The notes under the pieces were generated by a model. The model ran no database searches. It was not told where the DNA came from and saw nothing but the letters and a program-made list of their open reading frames with translations. A stretch of DNA of 64,000 bases from Pogostemon cablin (lineage: Eukaryota > Streptophyta > Magnoliopsida > Lamiales > Lamiaceae), in contig CM043013.1 of assembly GCA_023678885.1 (NCBI GenBank), positions 23,778,791-23,842,790 of the forward strand. The letters run 5' to 3'. Below, piece after piece: positions 12,121 through 23,690 of the stretch (the stretch's first letter is position 1; the number at the start of each line of letters is the position of its first letter). The translations under genes were made by a program, and so were the position numbers.

Positions 12121-13056
12121 CTGGAGGACGTTGCTGCGGTAAATCGTGTCACTATACAAGAAGAAACCTCAACTAAAGAGGAAGATGGCGATGATGCTCC
12201 CCCAGAATTTGAGGAGGGTATCAAATCTACTGTTGATCAATTAAAGGAGATTAATTTGGGTGATGCTAATGATCCACGTCCAACCTATATAAGTGCTTTG
12301 TTGACATCTAAGAATGAAAAAGCTTACATTGATCTTCTTCAAGAGTTCAGAGACGTGTTTGCATGGTCATTCAAGAAAATGCCCGAATTAGATCCAAAAG
12401 TAGCAGTTCATCATTTAACAATAAAGGAATGAGCCAAGCCAGTTAAGCAGATGCAGCGTCGATTTCGACCAGAGCTAGTTCCATTGATTGAAGCTGAGGT
12501 TAATAAGCTCCTTGAGATGGAGAAGATACGAGAAGTTAAGTACCCCACTTGGCTCTCTAACATTGTACCAGTAAGGAAGGCAAACGAGCAACTTAGAGTG
12601 TGTCTTCACTTTCACGACTTGAACTTGGCATGTCCATAAGATGACTTTCCACTGCCAATTACTGAGCTCATGATTGATGCAACAAGTGGTCATGAAGTGC
12701 TTTCATTCATGGATGGGTCATCCGGCTATAATCAAATTAGTCTTGCTGCAGAAGACCAAGAGAAAATAGCCTTCCGCACGCCAAAAGGAATATTTTGCTA
12801 CAATGTTATGCCATTTGGCTTGAGGAATGCTGGCGCTACTTACCAACGAGCCATGCAAAAGATATTTGATGACATGCTCCATAAGAATGTCGAGTGCTAT
12901 GTTGATGACATCGTGGTGAAGTCAAAGAAGAAAAAGGATCATCTTAAGGATCTAAGGCAAATATTTGAGCGTCTTAAAAAATTCCAACTCAAGATGAACC
13001 CACTTAAGTGCGCATTCGGAGTCTCTTCTGAAAAGTTCCTTGGATTCATTGTCTAA
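12121..13056 (+). pseudogene. T1 reverse transcriptase, N-terminal two thirds
   Basis: One frame with stops at 12430, 12637 and 13054. It shows the entry block LLQEFRDVFAWSFKKMPELD, the RT fingers (LRVCLHFHDLNLACP), FMDGSSGYNQI with the first catalytic Asp, MPFGLRNAGATYQR, and CYVDDIVVKSK with the YVDD catalytic pair. After LGFIV it is stopped, and then interrupted by filler DNA at about 13118. Confidence 0.85.
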
Positions 13057-13117
13057 CATCGTGGCATTGCGATTGACAAAGTAAAGATTGATGCAATCAT
13101 GAAGATACAGGTGCCCC

Positions 13118-13423
13118 GAAACATAGAAAAGAATCCCATGATCCTGAACCGATCTTACCTGGGATCGCAAATCCCAAGTTTATCTATGAAGAGCGGATCT
13201 AATTGTATTAGTGTCTATAATTAATTTCTTCTGTGTAATACTAATCGATATGGCCTTATTGGTAAGTGCTACAAGATCTCTTGCATTGGAATCCACTTTT
13301 ATGGACCCTACTAATCCACTCTTTTCCTTATCCATCTGCCATCGCCTATCTAAATATAGGATTGGAGAAAAAAGAAAAGAGAGAAACGAATGTCACCCAG
13401 CGGATAAAGTACATTACATAGTC
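13118..13423. other. Filler DNA replacing part of T1 RT
   Basis: Between the RT block ending ...VPRNI and the block starting QPFSHLMKKG lie about 300 bp unrelated to retrotransposons. The roughly 24 residues normally found here are missing, so this is a deletion repaired with foreign DNA, not a simple insertion. The composition and an open frame (ALLVSATRSLALESTF) suggest a captured fragment; an organellar source is possible but I cannot confirm it. Confidence 0.6.
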
Positions 13424-14413
13424 CAACCATTCAGCCATCTTATGAAGAAAGGCATCCCATTTGAATGGGATGAAGCTTGTACTAATGCCTTTAACAGCAT
13501 TAAAGCATATTTGATGAAGCCACCAGTGTTGGTTGCTCCAATAGCCAGACGTCTATTAATTCTCTACATATCTGCTCAAGAAAAATCAGTTGGAGCCCTA
13601 CTTGCACAAAATAATGATGAAGGAAAGGAGTGTGTGTTGTACTATTTGAGTAGAACAATGACTCCAAATGAGTTAAAGTACTTACCAATTAAAAAGATCT
13701 GTCTTGCTCTCATCTTTGCAATTCAGAAGTTAAGGCATTACTTTCAAGCTCATACTATTTACTTGGTCTCACAGGCTAACCCATTAAAGTTCGTCATGTT
13801 AAAGCCAGTGCTCTCTGATAGGCTTGGAAGGTGGTATCTTCAATTGCAGCAATTTAAAATTATATATGTCCCTCAAAAGGCAGTGAAAGGGCAAGTGTTG
13901 GCAGATTTCTTAGCTGATCATCCTATGCCTGCAGAATGGGAATTGTCTGATGATCTCCCCGATGAAGATATATTGACTATTGAAATCACTCCTCCTTGGA
14001 AGATGTATTTCGATGGAGCTGCTCATAGAGAAGGAGCCAGCGCCAAAGTAGTATTTGTAACCTCAGATGGAGGAGTTCTACCATATTCATTCAGTCTAAC
14101 TAAAAATTGCTCTAACAATATAGCTGAATATCAAGTTCTTATACTTGGTTTGGAGATGGCAGTGGATGTAAAGCAGCGACACCTTAAGGTATATGGAGAT
14201 TCGTTGTTGATAATCAACCAGTTTCTTGGCTTATATGAGGTTAAGAAAGCTGAACTACTTCTGTATTATAACTATGCTCAGTGGCTTATGAATTGGCTTG
14301 GAGATGTTGAGATTGAACATTTACCAAGGAGCAAGAACAAGCAAGCCGATGCTTTGGCAAAGCTAGCATCAACCATAGCAATGCCCAAAGAACTTTTTCA
14401 AGTGCCGATCTGA
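13424..14413 (+). pseudogene. T1 RT connection, RNase H and second (archaeal-type) RNase H
   Basis: The frame is open to 14411. Part 1 (to about 13950) is the RT thumb and the ordinary gypsy RNase H (LLILYISAQEKSVGALL, VLYYLSRTMTPNE, SDRLGRWYLQLQQF). Part 2 (about 13996-14390) is a second RNase H with MYFDGAAHREGA (Asp), NNIAEYQVLILGLE (Glu) and VYGDSLLIINQ (Asp), ending LPRSKNKQADALAKLAS. Two RNase H domains in tandem mark the Tat/Ogre group of Ty3/gypsy. Confidence 0.85.
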
Positions 14414-14422
14414 AAATGTTGG

Positions 14423-15700
14423 GTGGTACCTCCCTTCTTCGAAGATGAAGATGGTGAAGAAGTTGAGTATTGCGCCATAGAGGTTTTTGATATTGAGAAA
14501 GAAGATTGGCGTCAACCATTTGTGGATTACTTAAAGTATGATAAGCTTCCCAATGATCTACACCTAAGGGTTGATGTCCGACGTAGAGCACCACGATTCT
14601 TCTACTACAAAGATACACTCTATAGAAGATCGTTTGATGGTATTCTCCTAAGATGCTTAAGTGATGAAGAAGCTCATTCTGGAATATGTGGCGCCCATCA
14701 GTCTGGACCCAAGTTACATTTCAGAATCAAGAGGATGGGATATTATTGGCCTTCTATGGTGAAGGATTGCATAGACTATGCACAAAGATGTTAGCCATGT
14801 CAGTTTCATGCAAATCTCATTCATCAACCTCCCGAACCATTACATCCAACAATTTCTTCATGGCCATTTGATGCATGGGGCTTAGATGTGGTGGGGCCGT
14901 TAACAAAGTCTTCTGGAGGTCATCTTTATATTCTAATTGCCACTGATTACTTTTCCAAGTGGGCGGAAGTTGTACCCTTGAGGGAAGTTAAGAAAGAAAA
15001 TATTACCGATTTCATCCGCATCAACATTATATATAGATATGGAGTGCCTCGATACATCATCACCGATAATGGGAGGCCATTCAGTAACTCTTTGATTGGT
15101 AAGCTTTGTGAGAAGTTTGACTTCAAGCAAAGAAAGTCTTCTATGTACAATGCAACAGCTAATGGGCTCGCCGAAGCCTTCAATAAGACTTTATGTAATC
15201 TGTTGAAGAAGGTAGTCTCCATGTCAAAGCGAGACTGGCATGAAAGGATTTATGAAGCTTTATGGCATACTGAACCACTTACAGAACGCCTACTCAAGCT
15301 ACTCTGTATTCTCTTGTATATGGGGTTGAAGCTGTGGTGCCCCTTGAAAAGCAAATCCCATCGTTGAGAATAGCCATACAAGAAGGTTTGACTGAAGAAG
15401 AGAACGCACAACTGCATCTCGAAGAATTAGAGGCACTTGATGAAAAGAGGTTGGAAGCACAATAGAGACTTGAGTACTATCAAGCTCGCCTCTCCTGAAC
15501 GTTTAACAAGAAAGTGAAGATACGTTCTTTTCAAGTCGGAGACTTAGTCCTTGCTGTGAGAAGGCCTATTGTCATCACTTACCGAGTTGGAAATAAATTC
15601 TTGCCCAAGTGGGATAGCCCACATGTTGTGAAAGAAGTGTATACAAATGGGGCATACAAGTTGAATCTGAAGATGGAGTGGGAATTGGCCCGATAAATGG
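14423..15700 (+). pseudogene. T1 integrase
   Basis: The zinc-binding region (AHSGICGAHQSGPK, YWPSMVKDCIDYAQRC, a TAG between the two Cys) is followed by the core: WGLDVVGPL, IITDNGRPF and NGLAEAFN. The spacing between the second Asp and the Glu is 35, as in active integrases. Frames change near 14795 and after about 15290. A C-terminal stretch (FQVGDLVLAVRRP to about 15695) keeps the basic chromatin-side tail. It is dead because of stops and shifts. Confidence 0.85.
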
Positions 15701-15781
15701 CAAATTCCTGAAATGCTACTATGCGTAATCCAGTCAAACCCAAGGAATGCTCCATGACGCACGAGCCTAAACTGCATGTTA

Positions 15782-15929
15782 CTCCTGGTCTGCATGAGTA
15801 TAAACTGTGTACGACAAACTCCTGGTCCGCATGAGTATAAAATGTGTACGACAATCTCCTGGTCCGCATGAGTATAAACTGTGTACGACAAACTCCTGGT
15901 CCACACGAGTATAAACTGTGTACGGTAAC
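15782..15929. repeat. 37-bp minisatellite, four copies, in T1
   Basis: The phrase ctcctgg begins at 15782, 15819, 15856 and 15893, an exact 37-bp period. The unit reads ctcctggtccgcatgagtat followed by aaactgtgtacgacaaa. A fifth, isolated unit lies at about 16041-16070. Tandem arrays downstream of integrase are common in Tat elements. Confidence 0.9.
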
Positions 15930-16416
15930 CACCAAAAATAATTATATGTGGTTAAACTGTTAATTCACTCCACTCAGGTATTTTAAGTGGTTAAAGCATT
16001 AAATACCCTACTTTGTCTAAAGTGGTTAAAGAATAGTCACTCCTGGCCCGCACGAGTATAAACTGTGTTCGGCACCCCCATCCAAATCAAATTATGTTCC
16101 TTTGAACTACGTTATGACTTGATCCTCCATAAAGAGGTACGTAGGCAGCTTAGCAGCCCACTAAGTTCAGTCATTATATGGTTTATCTTATGTAAGTTAG
16201 CTCATCAGTTGAAGAAGTTAGTAATTTCAAGTATGATGACAGTATGGTGACAAATATTCATAATGCTAGCCCGTTGATGAAGTATAAAGACAGGGAAGTA
16301 AACGAAAGGGGAAATATCTTTTGTTCATAAGTCACAAATACTGAACATTTGAAAAGCAAAGAAAAAACAAAACAAATAAGTAAATAAAGGAATGAACAAA
16401 AAAAAGAAGTTATATA
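15930..16416. other. T1 spacer between minisatellite and antisense gene
   Basis: Apart from the isolated repeat unit near 16041 I see short phrases repeated (taaagtggttaaag) and an A-rich stretch at 16320-16400, which would serve as the 3' UTR of the antisense gene. Confidence 0.45.
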
Positions 16417-19335
16417 CTAAACAAAGAAGTTATCAGAGAGTATGCTTCGTAATTCAAATTTCAGAGCTGCCTTCTCATTTTCAGATGAATACTCCTTTAA
16501 GGTAGTCGCTTTATCGAGTGCAAGGATATCCTCTTCTATGAGTTCAACTTCTTTCTTAGCCCGACAGAGAGTTTGTTGGAGGCGATTAGCTACTTCAGAT
16601 AAAGTCTTCCCTTCATCCTTCGAGTTGGCCGGCTCTTTGGTTATCAGCTCCAGCTCTTCCCACGTTGGCTTTAGTTTTTCTATCTCCGTCATATGGGTAC
16701 TCTTAAAACTCTGAAGATGACCCTTGACGTCGGCTAAGACTTTTACATGATCCCCCATGGAGGTCGCTTTATCAGACTTCAGTTTGGCAGCGGTATAAGC
16801 ATTGGCCTTATCAAATAGAGGATTCAAGGCCTCCTCTAAAGTAGAACAGTCGATCTTAAGCGCCTTTACTTCCTCTATCAGGTTAAATATCCCTTCCCTC
16901 AGAGAGGATAAAAATTTGATAGGGGTTCGTTGATGTTTAGCTTTGATACGAGTCCAGGCTTTTCAAGCAAATTGATTATTGAGACTTCGAACTTCTTTCT
17001 TAATTTTAAATTCTGTTATTGCTGCGCATGCCTTTGAGGAAGAATCCATACCTGTGTTAGATGCGTCGCTTCTTGTAGAATCATTGCCCTCAGAGCTTGA
17101 AGAAAGACCCAGGATCTGAAGAAAAATATATATGTTTAGGTGGAAAAGGATGTGCAATAAAAATAAGTAAAATGAGAAAAAGGGGGGCAACCTCATTGGC
17201 TAAGTCTTCTGAAGCAACCGCTACAATTAATTCCTTTTCTTCACTAGCCTTAGGGCTAGAGACCTGTTGTAAAGCCTTAGGTAATAAATAGAACCTTTAA
17301 AAAAAGAGAAGAGAGACAAAAAAGAAGAAGAAGAAAGAAAATAAAGGAGACATTGTCATCTTGTTTCTCAGCATAGACGACGAATTTCTTCCTCTTCCAA
17401 TATTGTTCACTGTGCAGCTTCCCGCAGGTTGACTTTTCTTTCTTTTATGCACTACGAGTCGTACCCTATCATGCACTGGAGAAATATCTTGGACGTCTTG
17501 GTTGTTTAGATCATCTATGATGTCCACTTCTTCCTCTATGTCTACTTCTTCCTCTATAGGGGCTGATGCTGGGGTAATCAGGTCTTTAATATGATCAGAT
17601 AAGTAAGTGCCATGAACATGCTTCCACCACTCCTTATATTCAAACGTGGAGTAGTTTTTAGGAGCTAAGACTGCACCTGGAAAGTAAGCTTCAGATTTGG
17701 AGTTAAACGTAGTGGAATTCCACCAGTGATCAAATCCTTCTTCCAAAGAGGCCTTGCGGAGGTTTATTCTAAGCATGTTAGGAACATCTTGCAGAAAATC
17801 AAATTGACGGTAAAATCTATGAGGAGAATATGGCTCCATCACATAACGGACACCTTGTCTCAATGTAAGATAACTGGTACGAAGAGCTACAAGATGGGGT
17901 CCAACTAGTCCAATCGTTATTCCCATCATCCACATAATAGATAGCTACATCTTTGGAAAAAATATTGCAAGTCTACGAAGCATTATTAGCTATTTGAATT
18001 CGTTTGCGAGCCTCTTCAGGATTAAAGTATTTTGCACCTTGTTCACCAAAGTAAGCTACCATGCGAGGATAAGATAATTTGCTACCAAGCGGAAAATGAG
18101 TCTTGAAGTAATAAGCCAACCAAGCATGGACAAAATGAACAGGAAATGTTGATTTAACTTCAGATGGATTTGATGAATTTGAGATTGTGTTCAAACCACG
18201 ATAGATGCTCGTCAAAATGGGAATTGCAAGGCACACTTTTTTTCCTGCAGCCATTAAACTCGCCACTTTAAAGGTACTCGGTCGAATCAAGCCTACTTCA
18301 TTACCTGGAAGTGCAAACGTACAAAGCTAGCATGCTAAATGAGCAGCTAGATAGGTCTCTTCTTGGTTCACTTGCGCAATTCCCATTTTTTGAATTAATC
18401 TATCTCAGCAGATGTCCAAGAATGGTGATTTTGGGATAATGCCGGTTGGATTATAAGTTTTTTGGGCCGAGTAGTTGACTTTTTCTCAACACGCATAGGA
18501 GGCACAAGGTATGTTATAGTCTTCTTAGACAAAAAATTCACCCATTGATCAATCATCACACATTTCCTATTAGTATTCTTGTAGAGCAAGTGATAAGCGC
18601 CAAGTAGATGTCTACAGCTGCGCGGGATGCGTAGTTCATTACTTGTGGAAAACAGTTCTGCTAAGCTCGGCACAGCTTCATCATACAAGTAGCCAACTAA
18701 AGGCAATCCCATCAAGTTGTATAAATCCCACAAAGAGATAGACATCTCTCCATGTTTGGTGAGTAAAGTGTTGGTGGAAGAACACCAAGCCTCGCAGAAA
18801 GCTTTGATGATTTCGTAGTTACAATCATAAGTAAAGAGAGACGCGAAGACAGCATCGTAAAGCTTGAGGTTTCGAAGAGGAGATCGGCATCGGCTTAGCA
18901 CATCTTCATTCCATTCCCAGTACCTTTGATGTAGCGGAAGTCTCCAAGAAGTTTAATCGGCTCTCTCCAAGTTACTTTATCTTTTCCTTCCAAGATGCGT
19001 CGCCCCAAGGAGGGAAGGGGTTCTAAACTAGGGTGTGGCTCAATATCATCTCCTTTCAAAGTCCAGGTTATGTTATTCTTCCCCAAAGTGAACTCATGAG
19101 ACCAACATTCAAGGTAGAAGTCGTTCTTAAGATTAGTAGGAACTACAGCATGACTCCCTAACAGAGATTTCTCGACTAAAAGGCGAGTCCCTTTATTCAA
19201 AAGTTGACGCTCGTCATCGAGGATTAGTAAGTAGTTTGAGCCGGACAGTCCTGTGATATTTCTGAAGAAATCATGCCGAAGAGTGGATAGGCTGCAAAAC
19301 AAGTGAAGGAATGTTAGAAGACCAAAAATGGGCAT
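16417..19335 (-). pseudogene. Antisense plant mobile domain (PMD) gene in T1
   Basis: Minus-strand segments in order: 19335-18895 (WREPIKLL; an AG near 19290 suggests an intron acceptor), 18901-18395 after a frameshift near 18950 (YDAVFASLFTYD, IIKAFCEAWCSSTNTLL, GEMSISLWDLYNLMGLPL, YDEAVPSLAELF), 18290-17973 (LIRPSTFKVASLMAAG, AIPILTSIYRGL, FPVHFVHAWLAYYF), 17935-17297 (FYRQFDFLQDVP, EGFDHWWNST, FEYKEWWKHVHG, then an acidic tail and a basic KRKK patch) and 17196-16417 (Ser-rich, then a coiled-coil tail). This is the aminotransferase-like plant mobile domain family (PF10536 type), known both as host genes and as passengers of Tat elements. Stops and at least one frameshift disable it. Confidence 0.8.
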
Positions 19336-20542
19336 AAAATAATTTAAGTTTATGAAGTTAATTAATTAAAAGACCCAAATAAATTTATGGAGTCAATTAA
19401 TTATTAAATCTAAAATTATAAATTAAACAGTAATCGATCTAGTCCAACATGTTATAGAGAGAAGTTAAATTTAATGCATACTTTAGTTTATGTAAAGCAT
19501 GAATTATTTTTGGACTTTTAAGTATTAAAAGGGTGAGGCCCAAATAGTTTACTAAGTCATTCAAAGGCCCAAGTTGTTGATTGAAGTGATTGGGCTAAAT
19601 GAAAAAAAGCCAGCCCAAATGGGAAATTGGAATAGAATTACTTTGGCCCAAATTAACTCATGTTTGGCATTCCAAACACGTGATTTTTTTTCTGCGTCAA
19701 GTTGGCATTGAAATGAAATTAGAAAGTCAAAAAATTAGGTGACTGATTCCTCTCTAGAAGGAAGTGGGCGTGAGCTTTTCTCTCTCCCCAAGACCCATCT
19801 CCTTCACACTTGAGTCCATTGCGTCGGACTACCGTTCCTCCAGATCTGCTACTTCGCGACGCCATCATTATCGCACCAATAGCTGCCGGTCTCTTCAAAA
19901 AACACTGCAGCCGCGTGTTGCTGCCTAGCCTTCGCCGGAAGCACGTGCCCACTGCCTCTGTTGCTCGCCTCTAATCTGCTACCTAGATTTGATGCCGGAG
20001 CCTATCACACCAACCGATGGAGGTGCGAGGCATCGGCCATCGGCAGATCAGTCAGATTAAACTCCTCGCTGGATCTAGAGCCATTGTTGAAACCCACCAC
20101 CATCACTAAGCCTCTGCAACGAGCAGCGACAGGTCCGACGCAAAAGAAGCAATCGTCGCCACAGCCTTCGTCGCAGATCTGACGATTGCCGCCACAGCGA
20201 TCGGATTCTGGAAATTAGATGTCAGACACCTTCGTCGGTGTTCAATACCGAAGGCCGCCGCTCCCATGCATCGCCGACTGCGATCCCGCCAAGGCCCACC
20301 GCACATGACCGCCGCCTGCCTTGACCTCCAACAGCGATCAACTCACGGGTTCCACCCTTAGCTGTCGATTTCGCGAACCGGCTGCTCGTTTTCAATGCTA
20401 ACAGCCCCACCGATGGAGACGATTACAAATTGAAGGTGCCACCAGGCGTGGGTTTGAAGCATCACATCGTCTTCACGGGTCTGTAACTACCTCCGCCTCC
20501 ATCATCAAAAGAGGGTCTGTAACTACCGCCTCCATCATCAAA
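19336..20542. other. T1 region upstream of antisense PMD gene
   Basis: 19340-19740 is A+T-rich with gggcccaa-type phrases. 19740-20480 is unusually G+C-rich for this window and could hold 5' leader exons of the antisense gene, or a captured gene piece: on the plus strand 20345-20483 gives an open stretch ending KLKVPPGVGLKHHIVFTGL and a stop. From 20476 a minisatellite of the type gggtctgtaactaccgcc starts; it continues past the copia insertion at 48749. Confidence 0.35.
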
Positions 20543-20547
20543 GCGGG
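20543..20547. repeat. Target site duplication of copia A, left copy
   Basis: gcggg, repeated at 48749-48753. Confidence 0.8.
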
Positions 20548-21208
20548 TCTTATGAATGCAACAAGCTTGATCAACCAAATTGCTCACACTCTAATCTAAT
20601 ATCTAATTGTATATTGAATCAAACCAAAAATTGAACTAAACGAAGAAGAAAGACATGAATTGTAGTAGTTCGATCATGTTGATCTACATCCACTTTCTAA
20701 AGGAGAGAGTAATCACTATATGATGAAAATATGGTTACAATATGAAGATGATGATGAACTTAAACACTTAGAAAACCCTAATCTTATGAACTAGCTTGAA
20801 TGGTGATGACACTTATCTCCGTTTTGCTGTGCATGATCACATATATATATACTTCACTGTCATGCACACACCAGCAACACCACACTTCCTCAATTATCAT
20901 GTATGTGTTATCAAGAAAACAGCCAACTGATCAGTTGGTTACAACCTATTCTTTGCCAACTGATCCTCTTCTAATCATTAGCCTCTTTCTAACTGTCATC
21001 AACCACCATAACTAGCTAACTACCACTTATATTTGGCTTGATCTTTCAACATGACACAGCTGCCATGCTTAGGACTTCACTTACTTATGCAACATGTTGT
21101 TCTTTACCACTCATTCAACTTGTTGCTACTTCAAACATCATCACCTTCACATCCTTACTTGTTATATGTGCACATGTATGCATGCATGCATGGTCTACAT
21201 ACACAACA
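20548..21208 (-). repeat. Copia A 3' LTR
   Basis: Matches 48090-48748. Read on the minus strand it starts TGTTGTGTATG and ends GCATTCATAAGA, so the 3' end is not the usual CA. A TATA-like run (atatatatat, 20841-20850) and inverted repeats of catgcatgcatg are present. Confidence 0.9.
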
Positions 21209-21222
21209 AATCTCCACCTTAG
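21209..21222 (-). promoter_or_regulatory. Copia A polypurine tract
   Basis: Minus strand reads aaggtggagatt directly before TGTTGTG of the LTR, the typical plus-strand primer of copia elements. Confidence 0.75.
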
Positions 21223-21302
21223 ACCATGCATCATCACAAATGATAACATACTCTCCACCTTGCTGCACTTACAGGCTGCAGCCCACCTTTCTTCCTCCAT
21301 CT

Positions 21303-21996
21303 TTAGGAAATACCAATAAGACTCTTACACAATTCAAACTTTTGAACTGGTAGAGCCTTAGTAAACATATCAGCAGGATTTTCAGCTGTCTTAATCTTTT
21401 TGACAGCAACTAGCTTCTCTTCTATCATATCTCTTATGAAATAAAGTCTCACATCAATGTGTTTAGTCCTTTCATGATATCCTTGATGCTTTGAGAGATG
21501 TACAGCACTTTGATTGTCATAATAAACTTCAATAATATTCTGCTGAACTCCAAATTCTCTCAAAATACCAATCAACCAAACACCTTCCTTTATTGCTTCT
21601 GTAAGAGCAACAAATTCAGCTTCAGTGGTAGATAATGCCACTATATGTTGATGTGTAGCCTTCTAACTTATTACTGTGCCAAATAAATTGATAATATAAC
21701 CTGTCATTGATTTACTTGTATCAAGGTTGGCTGCATAATCTGTATCCACATAACCAACAACAGCCTCATTCCAAGCATCTTGTTTCTGAAACCTTAATCC
21801 AACTGATATAGTTCCTCTAACATACCTCAGTGCCCACTTTACTGCATCCCAATGAACCAGACCAGGATCACTCATAAATCTACTGATCACACTCATAACA
21901 TAAGCTAAGTCTGGTCTACAACATACCATAGCATACATCAGACTGCCCACTGCACTTGCATATGGTATTTTACTCATTTCAAACCTTTCTTTATCA
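21303..21996 (-). pseudogene. Copia A RT C-terminus and RNase H
   Basis: 21977-21663 carries PYASAVGSLMYAMVCCRPDL and HWDAVKWALRYVRGT; after an in-frame TAG-type stop at the usual Trp of the S-W-K-A block, 21641-21303 carries ALSTTEAEFVALTEAIKE, YYDNQSAVHLSK, RTKHIDVRLYFIRDM and ADMFTKALP. These are the standard copia RNase H landmarks. The segment is the 3' part of the A polyprotein; its upstream part continues at 36011 beyond element B. Confidence 0.9.
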
Positions 21997-22013
21997 GTTT
22001 GAGGACCTTGAAG

Positions 22014-22018
22014 AGATG
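22014..22018. repeat. Target site duplication of B, left copy
   Basis: agatg, repeated at 36006-36010. Confidence 0.9.
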
Positions 22019-23099
22019 TGATTAGCCATAACTTGTAGTCGGGTTGACCAATTCAAGAATTTATCGAACCACAGGGAGGTCGATGCTAGCACTTAAGCGA
22101 TATCACGTTTATCACGATTTTATAGAGACGAATCAAAGATGGATGGTTTGGGAAACAAGTAATTAAATGAAAGTAGACAAGCAATAATCAAATGACAAGA
22201 TAGAGATGATGAATGAGTGGTTTTCCAAATTAAGTAGAAGTGAGATTAACAACACTAGTGAAGTGGTAACTTATGGATTCATGCATTAAACTCATATGTA
22301 TCAAGGATTAAGACTAAGGGCCAACACTTATACCACCTAAACTTCCTCTCGAAATGAATAGGATGTAGATCATTTGCACAATCTCAAAATAGCTCAAAGG
22401 TTGGTTCTAAATTAAACTATTCCAACTAGGTACTAAGTTCAATTATAGAATCCCTTCATATAATCAATTGACTTCTCAATCTAACTAATCACATGTTCCA
22501 TCAAAGGGTTCTAAATAATAAAGGACTTCTCAATCACTTTACCATCTATAATGCACATGAGGTGTTTGATGAAATGATTCACTTGACTATCCTAAGCACA
22601 TAATTGATTTCTCAATCTAATCATATAATTAGAACAATCAAACACACAAAACATCATAGATCTCAAGATATATAAGCACCAATGATAGAAAATCAAATAT
22701 CCCCATCAATATATGAATTTAATTACATAGATCCACAAATTAACCAACAACCTTCATGTTGCTAATCTCACAAGGGAGATTAGCCTATAATCTTCATAAG
22801 ATCCATAACATAGACATTATAATTCTTACAAATCATGATAAACTAAAGGATTAACACAAAATTGGAATGAAAACTCCCTTGGAAATGGATCCAATTGAAT
22901 CTCCCTTCTTCCTTTGGTGATCACCCAAGCTTCCTTGCTTCTTCACTTGATTTGGATGGAGGAAATTATGGAGAGATGATGTAGATCTCAAAATGGATGA
23001 ATGGGATGGAGAATATGGTGTGAAATCAAAGGAATGGTGTGTGAGGTGTGTGGGAACAGTAGAATTTCGGATTTTTCTTCAAAATGTTAAATGGATTGG

Positions 23100-23107
23100 T
23101 ATTTATA
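23100..23107 (-). promoter_or_regulatory. TATA box of B 3' LTR
   Basis: Minus strand TATAAATA in the context ggggtataaatacc, about 45 bp downstream of the GC-rich arm block. The 5' LTR copy is at 35432-35439 and would drive the genomic RNA. Confidence 0.65.
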
Positions 23108-23149
23108 CCCCATGGAGACCTTCTAGAAGAATTATAAAAAATATCCTGT

Positions 23150-23475
23150 TCTGGTGCCGACATGAGTCGTGCTACGTAGCACGGGTCGTGTCGTGTCAGG
23201 GCATGCGGCACACGAGTCGTTCTGCATCGCACGGCCAAAGGGTGGCCGTGTTGAATGCCTAGACGTCGCCGCACGGCCTCTGCTTACAGGCCCGTGTCTG
23301 GTACATGGGTCGTGCTCCGCAACACGGGTCGTGCTCCACAACACGACCAAGTGGTGGTCGTGTTGGATAAATAGATGCCGCCGCACGACCATTCTGGACA
23401 GGCCCGTGTCTGGCACACGGGCCGTTGGCTGCAACACGAGCCGTGTTGCCAGCACGGCCGGCCGTGTTCTTGCAC
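23150..23475 (-). repeat. GC-rich arm block, B 3' LTR U3
   Basis: About 325 bp of imperfect units built from short arms such as cacgacc, ggtcgtgtt, acacgggtcgtg and gcccgtgtc, with recurring spacers (ctggacagg, gccgccgcacg). Near-identical at 35487-35802 and clearly related to 27590-27850. Many arms pair with their neighbours in inverted order. No coding role is likely although several frames stay open because stops are rare in this composition. Confidence 0.8.
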
Positions 23476-23673
23476 CTTTGTTTCTTCTTCTTTGTTTGAT
23501 CTTCCGTCTTCATTTTTACTCCATTTTAACCTGTTATATATATGTTTAAGATCATTCTCACACATTCCTATGAAAACACATAACACCACCAAAATACATA
23601 AAAATACGGATGAAACAATACGAAAAATACACACAAAAAGGCACTAAAATCTAGGTGAAAATAACGACAATCA

Positions 23674-23690
23674 CACCCCCAAACTTAAAG
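23674..23690 (-). promoter_or_regulatory. B 3' polypurine tract
   Basis: Minus strand ctttaagtttgggggtg abuts the LTR start TGATTG. It is the plus-strand primer site. Confidence 0.8.

Larger units (their letters stand above)
22019..23673 (-). repeat. B 3' LTR
   Basis: 1655 bp; minus strand TGATTGTCGTTATTTTCACC to ATGGCTAATCA. The GC-rich arm block is at 23150-23475 and the TATA box at 23100-23107. Confidence 0.93.

Noticed and set aside
23150..23475. CRISPR-like array of repeated short palindromes
   Set aside because: Plant retrotransposon LTR, no regular spacer length, no cas genes.
23026..23634. Many overlapping Arg/His/Cys-rich frames on both strands in the B LTR (and at 35358-35979)
   Set aside because: Open only because the GC-rich arm block is poor in stops; the region is U3 promoter DNA.
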